A program made the translations under genes and the position numbers. 64,000 bases of DNA from Shewanella sediminis HAW-EB3 (lineage in GTDB: Bacteria > Pseudomonadota > Gammaproteobacteria > Enterobacterales > Shewanellaceae): the NCBI RefSeq assembly GCF_000018025.1, contig NC_009831.1, forward strand, positions 62,001 through 126,000, in the 5' to 3' direction. Shown here one piece after another: positions 54,061 through 63,109 of this stretch (position 1 is its first letter; every line of letters begins with the position of its first letter). The notes beneath the pieces were generated by a model. That model was not told where the DNA came from. It searched no databases and saw only the letters and a list, made by a program, of their open reading frames with translations.

Positions 54061-54738
54061 TTATGACGCCAACGAGTGTACGTCTAAGTTGGGCATAAAG
54101 CAGGTGTTAGCCATGGCTTGATAATGTTGTTCGAGCCTGGTGAAGGTGCCTTGTGATTCAGGAGTTGCATGAGCCTTAAAGATCATCAGTACCCTGAGTA
54201 GGCCTTCATACAGAGAAGCCTTGGTTATGGTGGCATTAATTGAGTGTGTCTGTTTATAGCCAATCCAGAAACAGGCGATCATTCGCATCGTATCTGCCAG
54301 TGGCGTTATCTGCTCCTGTTCTATGGCGAGCACACCATCTTGTCTCAGTTTAGATAAGATGTGGCTGGAGCGAGTTAAGGCTTGTTGCTGGGTGTGCTGA
54401 TATCGTTTCAGAACGGCCTCATCCCGAGTCAGAATGTCGGTCAGGTTATCGTACATGAAGCGAAACTCCCAGAGGGTTTCGAACATAGTATCGAAATAAC
54501 CAACGAGTAACTCCAGGTTGACCTCTTGCCCCATATAAGGTTGAAAACCTGAGTCTAAGTGAGCCTCATACAGGAGGAATATGGAGCTGATAATGTCTTC
54601 TTTATTACGAAAATGGTAATAGAGGTTTCCGGGGCTAATATTGAGGTAGGCGGCAATATGATTAGTTGTGATATTTCTTTCACCGCGCTCGTTAAATAAC
54701 TTCAAACTGGCGTGGATAATTTTATCGCGGGTTTTCAT
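54061..54738 (-). CDS. TetR family transcriptional regulator (copy B)
   Basis: This has 225 aa from ATG 54738 (MKTRDKIIHASLKLF); a further 5 residues to 54753 are possible. The HTH FNERGERNITTNHIAAYLNISPGNLYYHFRNKEDIISSIF is almost identical to copy A, and the C-terminal domain is aligned throughout with many substitutions, including QTHSINATITKASLYEGLLRVLMI. The two genes are tandem with 360 bp between coding regions. It diverges from waaA, leaving 157 bp that probably hold both promoters. Confidence 0.88.
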   Translation of the reverse strand: MKTRDKIIHASLKLFNERGERNITTNHIAAYLNISPGNLYYHFRNKEDIISSIFLLYEAHLDSGFQPYMGQEVNLELLVGYFDTMFETLWEFRFMYDNLTDILTRDEAVLKRYQHTQQQALTRSSHILSKLRQDGVLAIEQEQITPLADTMRMIACFWIGYKQTHSINATITKASLYEGLLRVLMIFKAHATPESQGTFTRLEQHYQAMANTCFMPNLDVHSLAS

Positions 54739-54895
54739 ATTGATCCTGAACACAGTAAATATCGACTGATTGAATAAGCTAACTCAACTTAACAAAAATG
54801 TCAGGTAAATTATCTTTAATCTGAGGCTTATAGGCGGGCTTAGTGTGTTAAAATTACTGACTTATATGATGCCATTCAATTAAGCGTATGGGCGA

Positions 54896-56164
54896 ATGAA
54901 CCGTTTTATTTATTCAATATTACTCTATCTACTTTTTCCTCTGTTGGTTATATATTTAGCCGTGCGTGCCATCAAGAGTCCCGATTACCGTGGTAGGTGG
55001 GGGGAGAGGTTTGGCCTTACATCCCTCAAGGGGAGCGACCTGCTTATTCATTCAGTCTCTATGGGGGAGACTCTTGCGGCCATTCCTCTGATTAAAGCGA
55101 TCCAACAAGCGCACCCTCAGCTTAGCATCACAGTGACTACGACGAGTCCAACCGGCTCTGCCGAGGTGACAAAAGCCTTCGGTGACAGCGTTCAGCACTG
55201 TTATCTGCCTTTCGATCTGCCCTTTAGTGTTCGTCGGTTCCTGAAACAGGTGGATCCGCAGTACTGCATCATTATGGAGACCGAACTGTGGCCAAACTTG
55301 ATCCATCAGGCCTCTCGCTGTGGAATCAAGTTGATGCTCGCCAATGCGCGTTTATCTGAAAAATCGGCCGGTAAATATCAAAAGCAGATAACCCTTTCTC
55401 AGCCTATGTTGCAGAGTCTGGACTCGATAGCGGCTCAGTCACAACAAGCTGCAGATCGTTTTATCGCACTAGGTGTGAACGCAGACAGGGTTGAGGTGTG
55501 TGGCAGCTTGAAGTTTGATCTTACCATTGCCGATGACAAGCGTGAGCAGGCCAAGGCATTGCGCCAACAATGGCGCGCTGTAACCTGCCCGGTATGGATT
55601 GCAGGCAGCGTTCACCCCGGTGAGTTCGATGCTATCCTGGCTGCACACAGACATCTGTTGACGATATACCCGGATGCCCTGCTTATCATGGTGCCACGTC
55701 ATCCAGAGAAGTTTGATGCGGCGGCGTCGAAGATATCTGAATCCGGGTTCACTCTCGCCAGACGTAGCTTAAAAGAGAGCGTCGATGATGAGACTCAGGT
55801 ACTCCTGGGCGATACCATGGGAGAGTTATTAACCTTCTATGGCGCGGCCGATCAGGCATTTGTCGGTGGCACAATAGTTGAAAATGGCGGTCATAATCCG
55901 CTAGAACCTGCGGCGCTGGGCCTGCCCGTATTTGTCGGACCACATCATTGGGATTTCGCCGAGATCACGGGCCTGCTCAACGAGGCAGGAGCCCTGCAGC
56001 TGGTCTCGTCGGCCGAAGAGTTAGGCACAGCGTTAGTGCGTAACTTTGAAGATAAGTCGGCATATCAGGTAGCCAGCGAAGCTGGGTTAAGTGTTGTTGA
56101 CGCCAACAAGGGGGCGTTACAGCATCAGTTTGATCTTGCCAATCGGTTGATCGCCTTCGAATGA
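54896..56164 (+). CDS. waaA: 3-deoxy-D-manno-octulosonic acid (Kdo) transferase WaaA
   Basis: This membrane-associated GT-B enzyme adds Kdo to lipid IVA, an essential step in LPS. It has 422 aa. The N-terminal helix (RFIYSILLYLLFPLLVIYLAVRA) anchors it. The conserved RWGERFG, DLLIHSVSMGETLAAIPLI, ITVTTTSPTGS, METELWPNLI, LANARLSEKSAGKYQK, and the C-terminal DTMGELLTFYGAADQAFVGGTIVENGGHNPLEPAALGLPVFVGPHHWDF are all present. KdkA at 57268 would phosphorylate the added Kdo. Confidence 0.97.
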   Translation: MNRFIYSILLYLLFPLLVIYLAVRAIKSPDYRGRWGERFGLTSLKGSDLLIHSVSMGETLAAIPLIKAIQQAHPQLSITVTTTSPTGSAEVTKAFGDSVQHCYLPFDLPFSVRRFLKQVDPQYCIIMETELWPNLIHQASRCGIKLMLANARLSEKSAGKYQKQITLSQPMLQSLDSIAAQSQQAADRFIALGVNADRVEVCGSLKFDLTIADDKREQAKALRQQWRAVTCPVWIAGSVHPGEFDAILAAHRHLLTIYPDALLIMVPRHPEKFDAAASKISESGFTLARRSLKESVDDETQVLLGDTMGELLTFYGAADQAFVGGTIVENGGHNPLEPAALGLPVFVGPHHWDFAEITGLLNEAGALQLVSSAEELGTALVRNFEDKSAYQVASEAGLSVVDANKGALQHQFDLANRLIAFE

Positions 56165-56212
56165 AGGCTAATTACATTTTCTCTTTTGGCTCATTTGTAT
56201 CAAATTTGGCTT

Positions 56213-56470
56213 AACGGGGGGGAGCTGCTAATCAAGCTCCGCTTGATAAACGTCGCGGGTCTCCAACCCACACCCGGGCAAGGAGGACTGCTCGTCCTTA
56301 TCCTCCTTGCATCCTCTATGACGCCCCGGCGAAGTTATGCTCCTCTGGGCTTATGGATAAATCGCTAACACTTCCGATGGGGCATCCTGCCCCCCGAAAG
56401 TTAGCCCGACATCCATGTCGCTCTCACCCGATTTATTCCAACGCCCTTCGGTAACTTCCAACGGGGGAGT
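56213..56470. repeat. Highly structured GC-rich element with nested inverted repeats
   Basis: Within 56324-56466 six pairings nest to give a branched fold. They are CCCCG/CGGGG (324-328 with 462-466), GAAGTTA/TAACTTC (331-337, 452-458), GGGC/GCCC (347-350, 443-446), TGGATAAATCG with CGATTTATTCCA (354-364, 429-440), a long arm GCTAAC...GGGGCA-TCC-TGCCCC...GTTAGC (364-405) and CGACAT-CC-ATGTCG (407-420). To the left lie GCAAGGAGGA/TCCTCCTTGC (278-287, 301-310) and ATCAAGC-TCC-GCTTGAT. Offsets are within 56000. No protein frame is credible. It is either a structured RNA or a palindromic mobile repeat. Confidence 0.65.
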
Positions 56471-56504
56471 TATTGTGTCAACTATACTGGTTTTTATACA
56501 TTTA

Positions 56505-56906
56505 TTAGGGCAGTTTATCTAATAGGTTTTTTTCAAAAGCCTTAATTATTATAGTTTTTTTGCCTTGCTTTTTGGATAAGTAACCATAAGATTCTAGTTT
56601 GGCCAGTTGCTCTCTTACCACGGACCTCGTATGACCAAATTCTAGTTCCATACTTCGTTCGGAAAGTACTTCCTCACCAACTTCATACTGCTTTGATAAA
56701 TAACTGACAACATCTCTAAAGGGAGCGTGGGATTCTAAGTTTTTTTCAACACGATTAAGTAACGCAGCCCCATCTATAATAACTTTGAACATTTGTGTAT
56801 TGCTATTGGCCCAACTATCTAAAGCTTGAACTGATTCTCCACTAATTTTTGAGAGATGTTCAATATCATTCAATCCTGCCAGCTTTATTTGGTCATTTAG
56901 TGTCAT
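56505..56906 (-). CDS. Small winged-helix-like protein, unknown
   Basis: This 133-aa protein has AAAGGA 7 bases before its ATG. The N-terminal third (LNDIEHLSKISGESVQALDSWANSNTQMFKVIIDGAALLN) resembles a small helix-turn-helix with an appended helix. The C-terminal third looks like a GntR-type winged helix (ERSMELEFGHTRSVVREQLAKLESYGYLSKKQGKKTIII). I do not recognise the family. The gene is more AT-rich than waaA and kdkA and is flanked on both sides by palindromic repeats, which suggests recent acquisition. It is probably DNA-binding. Confidence 0.6.
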   Translation of the reverse strand: MTLNDQIKLAGLNDIEHLSKISGESVQALDSWANSNTQMFKVIIDGAALLNRVEKNLESHAPFRDVVSYLSKQYEVGEEVLSERSMELEFGHTRSVVREQLAKLESYGYLSKKQGKKTIIIKAFEKNLLDKLP

Positions 56907-57090
56907 TTAGATTTCCTTTCAAAAGATAAAATCATTTTTTATCACTCACTGTTTTATATGGAGATTTCCGGTATAAAAAACAACCTTTAAAGGGGCTTGT
57001 TAAAGCAGAATGTGGAATAGAGCAAGTTTTATGGTTATTCCTTTAGTGTATGTATTCAATAAAGTTAATTTCAGAGGTTGATAACCCAAG

Positions 57091-57180
57091 TGTAGGCGCG
57101 GCTGTGGGCTTCGATGACAGGGATGTCATCGTAGAGACTATAGGGACATACTTGCGTCGTCCCACAGAAGTGCCTGCACA
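57091..57180. repeat. Palindromic intergenic repeat unit
   Basis: Nested stems TGTAGGC/GCCTGCA, CTGTGGG/CCCACAG (57102-57108, 57161-57167) and CGATGACA-GGGA-TGTCATCG (57112-57131) make one long hairpin. It resembles the REP-like intergenic units common in Shewanella genomes (from memory). The rest of 56907-57267 shows no gene. Confidence 0.55.
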
Positions 57181-57267
57181 TAAGCCCGCAGCAGGCGATT
57201 AATGCTAATGAAGCTATGGTTATTCTTAATGACAGCTAAAGCCTAATTAGCAAGGTTATGTACCGAC

Positions 57268-57990
57268 CTAAGGGTTAGAATATCCCTGCATCAAACTTTG
57301 CCAATTGGTCTCATTGAAGGCTAAAGTTGGTAGCTTAGCCAGCTCCTTCCTGAAGGAGCGTAACAACCTCTCCAGGTTGGCACCTTGCCACTTGGGGTTT
57401 GGCGTGCGAATTTCACCTCTGTCGAAGTCGATAAGGTAGAATTTATCTGGTGTGATAAGGATATTCTTGGCGTTGAGATCGGCATGATAGACCCCTCGCT
57501 GGTGGAATTTAGCGATACAGGCACCTAGTTGCTGCCATTGTAGATCTGACATCGGCGACTTGCTCAGTTGGGCCACCAGATCTTGGGCCCCCTCCACGCG
57601 TTCGATAATGATATCGGCGCGATAATAGAGACCGTTTCTCTCTACGTTGGCGGCGATGGGGCGGGGGACTTCAAATCCTTCGCTATACAGCAATTCTAAT
57701 AGTGATAACTCAGCCACCGCTCTGGTGTTTTTCAGACCGGTGTAAAAATAGGAGTCCTTGCTGATCTTTTCCATCAGCCCACCGCGATAGTAGTGGCGCA
57801 GCACCCATTCACTCTTGTCTGTCTCAGCCATATTGGGTTTAACAAACCAGGTGGTGTATCGGCCCTTTGATGAACCTGTTATAGCACCTTGGCTCTGCCA
57901 GTAATCGAAGGTAAACCACGGCACTGAGATGGTTTCAGGCGTGGCATCGCAATATGCGATAGCGCCTGATGAGGTTTGTTTAATCTGCAT
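57268..57990 (-). CDS. kdkA: 3-deoxy-D-manno-octulosonic acid kinase KdkA
   Basis: This is a protein-kinase-fold LPS kinase that phosphorylates Kdo on the lipid A inner core. It has 240 aa. Family motifs include WVLRHYYRGG, the catalytic loop GVYHADLNAKNILI (HADLN in the place of HRDLxxxN) and the metal site YLIDFDRGEIRTPN. It follows the rmlCBD genes by 83 bp in the same direction. Confidence 0.94.
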   Translation of the reverse strand: MQIKQTSSGAIAYCDATPETISVPWFTFDYWQSQGAITGSSKGRYTTWFVKPNMAETDKSEWVLRHYYRGGLMEKISKDSYFYTGLKNTRAVAELSLLELLYSEGFEVPRPIAANVERNGLYYRADIIIERVEGAQDLVAQLSKSPMSDLQWQQLGACIAKFHQRGVYHADLNAKNILITPDKFYLIDFDRGEIRTPNPKWQGANLERLLRSFRKELAKLPTLAFNETNWQSLMQGYSNP

Positions 57991-58073
57991 ATTGACTCGG
58001 GTCGTCGCTGTTTAGGCTGAAAGCTAATTCTGATGTTCGCTATTCTACAATAAGTTGTGGCAATGGAGTTAAT

Positions 58074-58943
58074 TTAGAGGCGCTTAATCAGTGACTCTAG
58101 GTTTTCCTGCCAGGGTTTGGAGTGAAGCAGAGCTTGAGATTGACCGATATCCAGCTGGCTGAACGGCGGGCGTAACGCCGCAGCCCCATACTCTTGGGAT
58201 GAGATGGGAATAATCGAGATGGCTTTCTCTAACTTGCCATACTTCAGAGCCAACTGCTGAATCGTGACGGCAAATTGATACCAGGAGGTCTTGCCACTAT
58301 CGCACCAATGATAGAGGGGAGACAGTGACTCTTGCTCTGTGAGCATCCATAGGAAGCGTGCCAGCTCTTTGGCTGAGGTCGGGCTGCTGATCTGATCCGA
58401 TATCACCTTTATCTCAGACTTTTCACGCATCAGTCTAAGCATGGTTTTAACGAAGTTATTGCCATATTGCGAATACACCGATGAGGTTCGCACTGTGGTC
58501 GACCCGACTGGCATACATTGTCGAAGCGCTTTTTCACCAGTTAACTTCGAGGCACCATAGATATTGATAGGGTGCGGGGTATCAAAGATGGTGTAGGGAG
58601 TACTCTGTTTTCCATCGAAGACATAGTCGGTGGAGAGATGGATCAGATGGACATTGGTATTTCGCGCCGCCTTCGCAATATTTTCTACCGCAAGCGCATT
58701 GATTTCGAATGCTAATGAAGGCTCTGATTCGGCCAAGTCGACCTGAGTATAGGCCGCTGTATTGATGATGATATCCGCTCTGTTAGTCGTGATAGCCGAT
58801 TCTATCTCACCGGTAACTGCTAAGTTTATATCGAGGTGCCCGAGTGCGACGCATTCGATAGGAGTGGGTTTATTGGCGATAAGCGCTTGGGCAAGCTGAC
58901 CGCTTTTTCCTAAGATGAGTACCTTCAATCTTGAGTTTGTCAT
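58074..58943 (-). CDS. rmlD: dTDP-4-dehydrorhamnose reductase
   Basis: This last enzyme of dTDP-L-rhamnose synthesis is a short-chain dehydrogenase of 289 aa. The Rossmann start is [39 protein letters not shown] and the [14 protein letters not shown] (YxxxK) motifs match RmlD. It overlaps rmlB by 4 bp (ATGA). Confidence 0.95.
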   Translation of the reverse strand: MTNSRLKVLILGKSGQLAQALIANKPTPIECVALGHLDINLAVTGEIESAITTNRADIIINTAAYTQVDLAESEPSLAFEINALAVENIAKAARNTNVHLIHLSTDYVFDGKQSTPYTIFDTPHPINIYGASKLTGEKALRQCMPVGSTTVRTSSVYSQYGNNFVKTMLRLMREKSEIKVISDQISSPTSAKELARFLWMLTEQESLSPLYHWCDSGKTSWYQFAVTIQQLALKYGKLEKAISIIPISSQEYGAAALRPPFSQLDIGQSQALLHSKPWQENLESLIKRL

Positions 58944-60043
58944 CCGTTAGGAGTCTCATCCATTTGATTATTATCATTGGCTGAAATCTTCCGATAGCTG
59001 CCATCCCGGATATGGCGACACCACTCGAGGTTGTCCAGATACCACTGGATGGTTTTTACTATGCCGGACTCGAACGTTTCCACAGGCTTCCAGCCCAACT
59101 CATTCTTGATTTTGGTGGCATCGATGGCATAACGGAGATCGTGTCCCGGCCTGTCTTTGACATAAGTGATCAGTTGATTGAACTCCTCGATGCCTGAGGG
59201 TTTGCTTTCAATCAGGCTGTTTAGCTGATCACAGATGGTGGTGATAACGTCAATATTCTGTTTTTCGTTATAGCCGCCGATATTATAGGTCGAGCCAGGT
59301 TTGCCATCGGTCGCTACCTTGTAGAGGGCGCGAGCATGATCGTCGACATATAACCAGTCTCTTACCTGTTTTCCATCGCCATAAACCGGCAGAGGTTTCC
59401 CCTCCAAGGCGTTAAGGATGACCAGAGGTATCAGCTTTTCAGGAAATTGAAAGGGGCCATAGTTATTTGAACAATTGGTGATCACCACGGGGAGTTGGAA
59501 TGTGCGACACCAGGCCCTGACCAGATGGTCCGAGGCAGCCTTACTTGCCGAGTAGGGCGAGCTTGGATTATACGGGCTCTGCTCGGTGAAGAGTCCGGTT
59601 TCACCCAAATCGCCATAGACCTCATCGGTTGAGATATGGTGAAACCTGAAGTCTTGTTGCTTACAGCCTTCAAGTTCAGCAAGATAACTCCGACTCGCTT
59701 CCAGCAGGGTATAAGTTCCAAGAATATTGGTTTGTATGAACTCATCCGGCCCATCGATAGAGCGATCGACATGGCTCTCGGCGGCAAGGTGCATGATGAT
59801 ATCGGGTTGGTACCGCTTCAGGATGTCATCGACCAAAGGGCGGTCGCAGATGTCCCCAAGAATGAAATGATACCGCTCGTTACTCTCTATCGAGGTTAAA
59901 GACTCCAGGTTACCCGCATAGGTTAATTTATCCAGGTTGATAACCCTGTGAGATGTCTCGTTAATCAGAAATCTCACCAGGGCTGAGCCGATGAACCCGG
60001 CGCCGCCCGTTACCAGAACAGTTTTATCTTTGTGCATACTCAT
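58940..60043 (-). CDS. rmlB: dTDP-glucose 4,6-dehydratase
   Basis: This NAD-dependent SDR has 367 aa. It has [19 protein letters not shown], the [14 protein letters not shown] motif, STDEVYGDL with the catalytic Thr-Asp-Glu, and [15 protein letters not shown] (YxxxK). [15 protein letters not shown] and the [14 protein letters not shown] motif are typical of RmlB. It converts dTDP-glucose to the 4-keto-6-deoxy form used by RmlC. It overlaps rmlC by 4 bp. Confidence 0.96.
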   Translation of the reverse strand: MSMHKDKTVLVTGGAGFIGSALVRFLINETSHRVINLDKLTYAGNLESLTSIESNERYHFILGDICDRPLVDDILKRYQPDIIMHLAAESHVDRSIDGPDEFIQTNILGTYTLLEASRSYLAELEGCKQQDFRFHHISTDEVYGDLGETGLFTEQSPYNPSSPYSASKAASDHLVRAWCRTFQLPVVITNCSNNYGPFQFPEKLIPLVILNALEGKPLPVYGDGKQVRDWLYVDDHARALYKVATDGKPGSTYNIGGYNEKQNIDVITTICDQLNSLIESKPSGIEEFNQLITYVKDRPGHDLRYAIDATKIKNELGWKPVETFESGIVKTIQWYLDNLEWCRHIRDGSYRKISANDNNQMDETPNG

Positions 60044-60612
60044 AGCCAGTGCTCCCGACTGTTAAATGCTAGCCCCGCGCTGTCCTTTGCCGACAGTATG
60101 GGCTGCGCTATGTCGTCGGTCTTCGATCTGTTGACTCTGGAGAGTGGCCAATCTACCGATAACTCAGTATCGTTCCAGATGATGGTTTTTTCGAACTCCG
60201 GCGCGTAGTAATCGGTACATTTATAGATACAGTCTGCCGATTCTGAGATGACATAGAAGCCGTGGGCAAACCCTGCCGGGATCCAGAGTTGGCGTCTGTT
60301 TTCTTCGCTAAGGTAGGTACCGAACCACTGTCCGTATGTGGTGCTCTCTCTGCGCAGATCGACGGCTACATCGAAAACCTCTCCGGAGATGACACGCACC
60401 AGTTTTCCCTGAGTCTGGCTGGATTGATAGTGCAGCCCCCTCAATATCCCTCGCTTGGATCTACTGTGGTTTTCCTGAACAAAGTGAACATCACTGACAT
60501 GCTCCCTGAACCAGGAGTCCCGAAATGACTCGAAGAAGAAACCTCTCTCATCGCCAAATAGATTGGGTTCGATAATCTTGAGATCTGCAATGGGGGTGTC
60601 GATGACTTTCAT
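60040..60612 (-). CDS. rmlC: dTDP-4-dehydrorhamnose 3,5-epimerase
   Basis: This cupin-fold epimerase has 190 aa. [37 protein letters not shown] with the catalytic His, [26 protein letters not shown] and [10 protein letters not shown] match RmlC. It is the first gene of rmlC-B-D-kdkA on the minus strand. The nucleotidyltransferase rmlA, which makes dTDP-glucose, is not in this window. Confidence 0.95.
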   Translation of the reverse strand: MKVIDTPIADLKIIEPNLFGDERGFFFESFRDSWFREHVSDVHFVQENHSRSKRGILRGLHYQSSQTQGKLVRVISGEVFDVAVDLRRESTTYGQWFGTYLSEENRRQLWIPAGFAHGFYVISESADCIYKCTDYYAPEFEKTIIWNDTELSVDWPLSRVNRSKTDDIAQPILSAKDSAGLAFNSREHWL

Positions 60613-60792
60613 CTCGGGCCTGTTAATGGCTGCATAGGGAAATTACCTTCAATAATAACACCTTCTTGGGGCCTGAGCGGTTCGGTTTATTAGCTTAGTG
60701 AACCTGATGTTGAGAATTGTCAGTTAAAGCTTGGAACCGAAGTGGGTTCTACATTAAACTTTGTTGGTTCTATCCATCAACTCCCGAGCACT

Positions 60793-61821
60793 ATGAGCTT
60801 AAAACTTAATAAGATTAACTCCCTATGTCTGTTGCGTTTATCCGCCATCGGCGATGTATGCCATGCTGTGGCTATGGTGCAGGCGATACAGAGAAAATAC
60901 CCGGCACTTAAGATAACCTGGGTGATAGGCAAGGTTGAGTATCAATTGCTTAAGCATCTTGAGGGGGTTGAGTTTGTTATTTTTGACAAGTCACAGGGTT
61001 GGCGCAGCTATTTCAATTTAAGAAAGGCATTAGCGGGGCAGAGGTTTGATGTGCTGCTACATATGCAAGTGGCCTTGAGAGCGACTATAGCCTCACTGGC
61101 AATATCTGCCAAGGTTCGAATCGGCTTCGATCGTTTCAGGGCTAAAGAGGGGCAGTGGTTAGTGACAAATCACAAGGTTGAGCCGCAAGAGACGCCACAT
61201 GTGCTTGAAGGCTTTATGGGGTTCGCTAAGGCGCTTGGTGTTACCGATCTCTCTCCGAAATGGAATATTCCGGTTCCGTCAGCCGATACCGAGTTTGCCC
61301 AGAAGATGATCCCAGATGGCGATAAAACCTTAGTTATCTGTGCTGCGGCGAGTAAGGCTGAACGTAACTGGTTACCAGAACGCTACGCCGCTGTGGCTGA
61401 ACATGCGATATCAAGAGGTTGTAGAGTAATGCTTTGTGGTGGGCCCGTACCCTTGGAAATAGAGTTAGCAGAAGCTATCGAGCGAGCTTGTTCTCAGCCC
61501 CTTGAAAATCAAGTCGGTAAGACCTCGTTGACTCAGCTGTTAGCTATCTTGAAGCAAGCCGCAATTGTATTGGCCCCCGATACCGGTCCAGCCCACATGG
61601 CAGTGACTCAAGGTACGCCAGTAATAGGGCTTTATGCGCACTCAAATTCTGGAAGGACGGGGCCCTATTTTAGCTTAGATACAGTTGTCAGCGTCTACGA
61701 TGAGGTTATCGCAGAGCAAGTCGATAGCCCCGTATGGGGAACGCGAGCCAAGGGCGAGCATTTAATGGCGAAGATTGAAGTGACCCCAGTTATCAGCCAA
61801 CTAGATAAGTTACTCAGTTAA
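60793..61821 (+). CDS. Glycosyltransferase family 9 (LPS heptosyltransferase-like)
   Basis: ATG 60793 (342 aa) is taken as the start because GT9 proteins begin near INSLCLLRLSAIGDVCHAVAMVQAIQRKYP; an upstream GTG at 60742 adds an unrelated 17 residues. The family features are the N-terminal LRLSAIGDVCHA loop and the C-terminal APDTGPAHMAVTQGTPVIGLYAHSNSGRTGPY. CAAASKAERNWLPERYAAVAEHAI is typical. Likely a heptosyltransferase of the core; the exact acceptor is not predictable. It diverges from rmlC. Confidence 0.88.
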   Translation: MSLKLNKINSLCLLRLSAIGDVCHAVAMVQAIQRKYPALKITWVIGKVEYQLLKHLEGVEFVIFDKSQGWRSYFNLRKALAGQRFDVLLHMQVALRATIASLAISAKVRIGFDRFRAKEGQWLVTNHKVEPQETPHVLEGFMGFAKALGVTDLSPKWNIPVPSADTEFAQKMIPDGDKTLVICAAASKAERNWLPERYAAVAEHAISRGCRVMLCGGPVPLEIELAEAIERACSQPLENQVGKTSLTQLLAILKQAAIVLAPDTGPAHMAVTQGTPVIGLYAHSNSGRTGPYFSLDTVVSVYDEVIAEQVDSPVWGTRAKGEHLMAKIEVTPVISQLDKLLS

Positions 61822-61867
61822 CCCTTCTTATGGGTAATGCTTGCTTGGTATCGGTGGTCCACATACA

Positions 61868-61906
61868 CTGGCTTTAACTGGCTTTAACTGGCTTTAACTG
61901 GCTTTA
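61868..61906. repeat. Tandem 10-bp repeat, 3.9 units
   Basis: CTGGCTTTAA is repeated exactly three times and a fourth time minus the last base, between the GT9 stop and the start of the next glycosyltransferase, ending 24 bases before its GTG. A change of one unit would move any upstream promoter by about one helical turn. Confidence 0.85.
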
Positions 61907-61930
61907 TTCAAATTTTTATTAGGTGAACAA

Positions 61931-62686
61931 GTGGAAAATAGAAGCGTAGCTTTGGTACTAACCAGCTGTAATAGGTTTGATTTGCTCGAAAAAACATTGG
62001 TGAGCTTTTTCAAGTTCAATACCTACCCTATTGCCCAACATATCATTATTGAAGATAGTCATAACCTGGACAAATTGAATAAGGTATTGGTTAAGTTTCC
62101 TGGTGTTGATTTTACCGTTTTAAATAATGAACCCCAGTTAGGGCAGATGAAAAGCATCGACAGGGCCTATAGTAAGGTAACTTCTGAGTATATCTTCCAT
62201 TGTGAAGATGATTGGGAGTTCTACCGTGAAGGCTTTATTGAGGATTCGTTTAAAGTGCTCGATAGTGACGACAAGGTTGTGACCATTTGGCTTAGAGAGC
62301 AAAATGATACCAATGAGCACTCAGTCGAACCCGAAGTCTTTAAGTGCAAAGATCCTAGTGGCCGTGATTACCAAATCATGATGCGAAATTATAGAAGAAA
62401 GGCTGATTCAGACGTTTGGCACGGATTTACTTTTAATCCTGGTTTGAGAAGGCTCAAAGATTATCAGCTAGTTGCGCCCATTGGTGAGCTTGGCCGAGAG
62501 TGGAATATGAGTGAGCTATACCATGGAAAAGGATTTAAAGGGGCTATCTTTGAAACTGGTTATGTTCGCCACATCGGTGATCACAGAGGAATACGTTATA
62601 AGATCGGTGAGAGCCAATTTGCCAAAGATGTCTCTGTAGGATGCAAGCGAATTAAAGCGGGAATTTGTAAGCTGTTTGGCGTGTAA
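61931..62686 (+). CDS. Glycosyltransferase family 2-like protein
   Basis: This 251-aa protein starts at GTG 61931 with AGGTGA upstream. The GT-A pattern is VALVLTSCNRFDLLEKTLVSFFKFNTYPIAQHIIIEDSH, followed by a possible metal-binding ISYIFHCEDDWEFYREGFIEDSF-like acidic region (CEDDW). The C-terminal part has a helical LKDYQLVAPIGELGREWNMSEL and a basic tail. Probably adds a core or O-antigen sugar; donor and linkage are unknown. An intrinsic terminator closes it. Confidence 0.78.
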   Translation: MENRSVALVLTSCNRFDLLEKTLVSFFKFNTYPIAQHIIIEDSHNLDKLNKVLVKFPGVDFTVLNNEPQLGQMKSIDRAYSKVTSEYIFHCEDDWEFYREGFIEDSFKVLDSDDKVVTIWLREQNDTNEHSVEPEVFKCKDPSGRDYQIMMRNYRRKADSDVWHGFTFNPGLRRLKDYQLVAPIGELGREWNMSELYHGKGFKGAIFETGYVRHIGDHRGIRYKIGESQFAKDVSVGCKRIKAGICKLFGV

Positions 62687-62704
62687 TTCCGTCATAAAGT
62701 TATT

Positions 62705-62734
62705 AAAAAGAGCCCATTTTCGGGCTCTTTTTTT
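62705..62734 (+). terminator. Terminator after the GT2-like gene
   Basis: AAAGAGCCC and GGGCTCTTT form a strong stem, followed by a run of T on the plus strand and preceded by A on the other side, so it could work in both directions. Confidence 0.88.
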
Positions 62735-63109
62735 GTTATTTGCTATTTTTGTGCTGCCTTGCTCTATGAACGCTTTAATGCGGCAACAAGCGGCGGGGTA
62801 AGCCTCATCGAAGAGAAGGCTATATGCAGATTAAAAACCTGGATGGGTTGCTGCAGTAGCCTGAATGGCCTGGATCTCGCGACGGATGAAATTAAGCGTC
62901 AGATTAATCAAACTTAGAGGTAGGTAGCATCAGAGGTTATATCAAGACACGAAAAACATTTTAAATATTGCTAATTAAGTGCTCTAAGGAAGAAAAAGTG
63001 AGGCGTTCTATATTTCTATATCGAAGACTTGTGCATACGCAAAGGTCGCAGTAAAATGTAGCGTCTTACTCTCCGCTTCCTCTTTCTCTTTTGCTCCAAG
63101 GTCCTGTCA
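62735..63109. other. Intergenic region before the GT25 gene, no gene seen
   Basis: This 375-bp gap contains only short frames (for example an 11-codon one at 62824) without family character. A G/C-rich patch at 62775-62925 differs from the AT-rich flanks and may be a decayed gene fragment, but I cannot place it. The promoter of the GT25 gene should lie in 62950-63100. Confidence 0.4.

Noticed and set aside
56364..56405. attC-like integron site (GCTAAC ... GTTAGC palindrome)
   Set aside because: The core boxes do not fit RYYYAAC/GTTRRRY fully, no integrase or cassette array is nearby, and the hairpin belongs to a larger nested structure.
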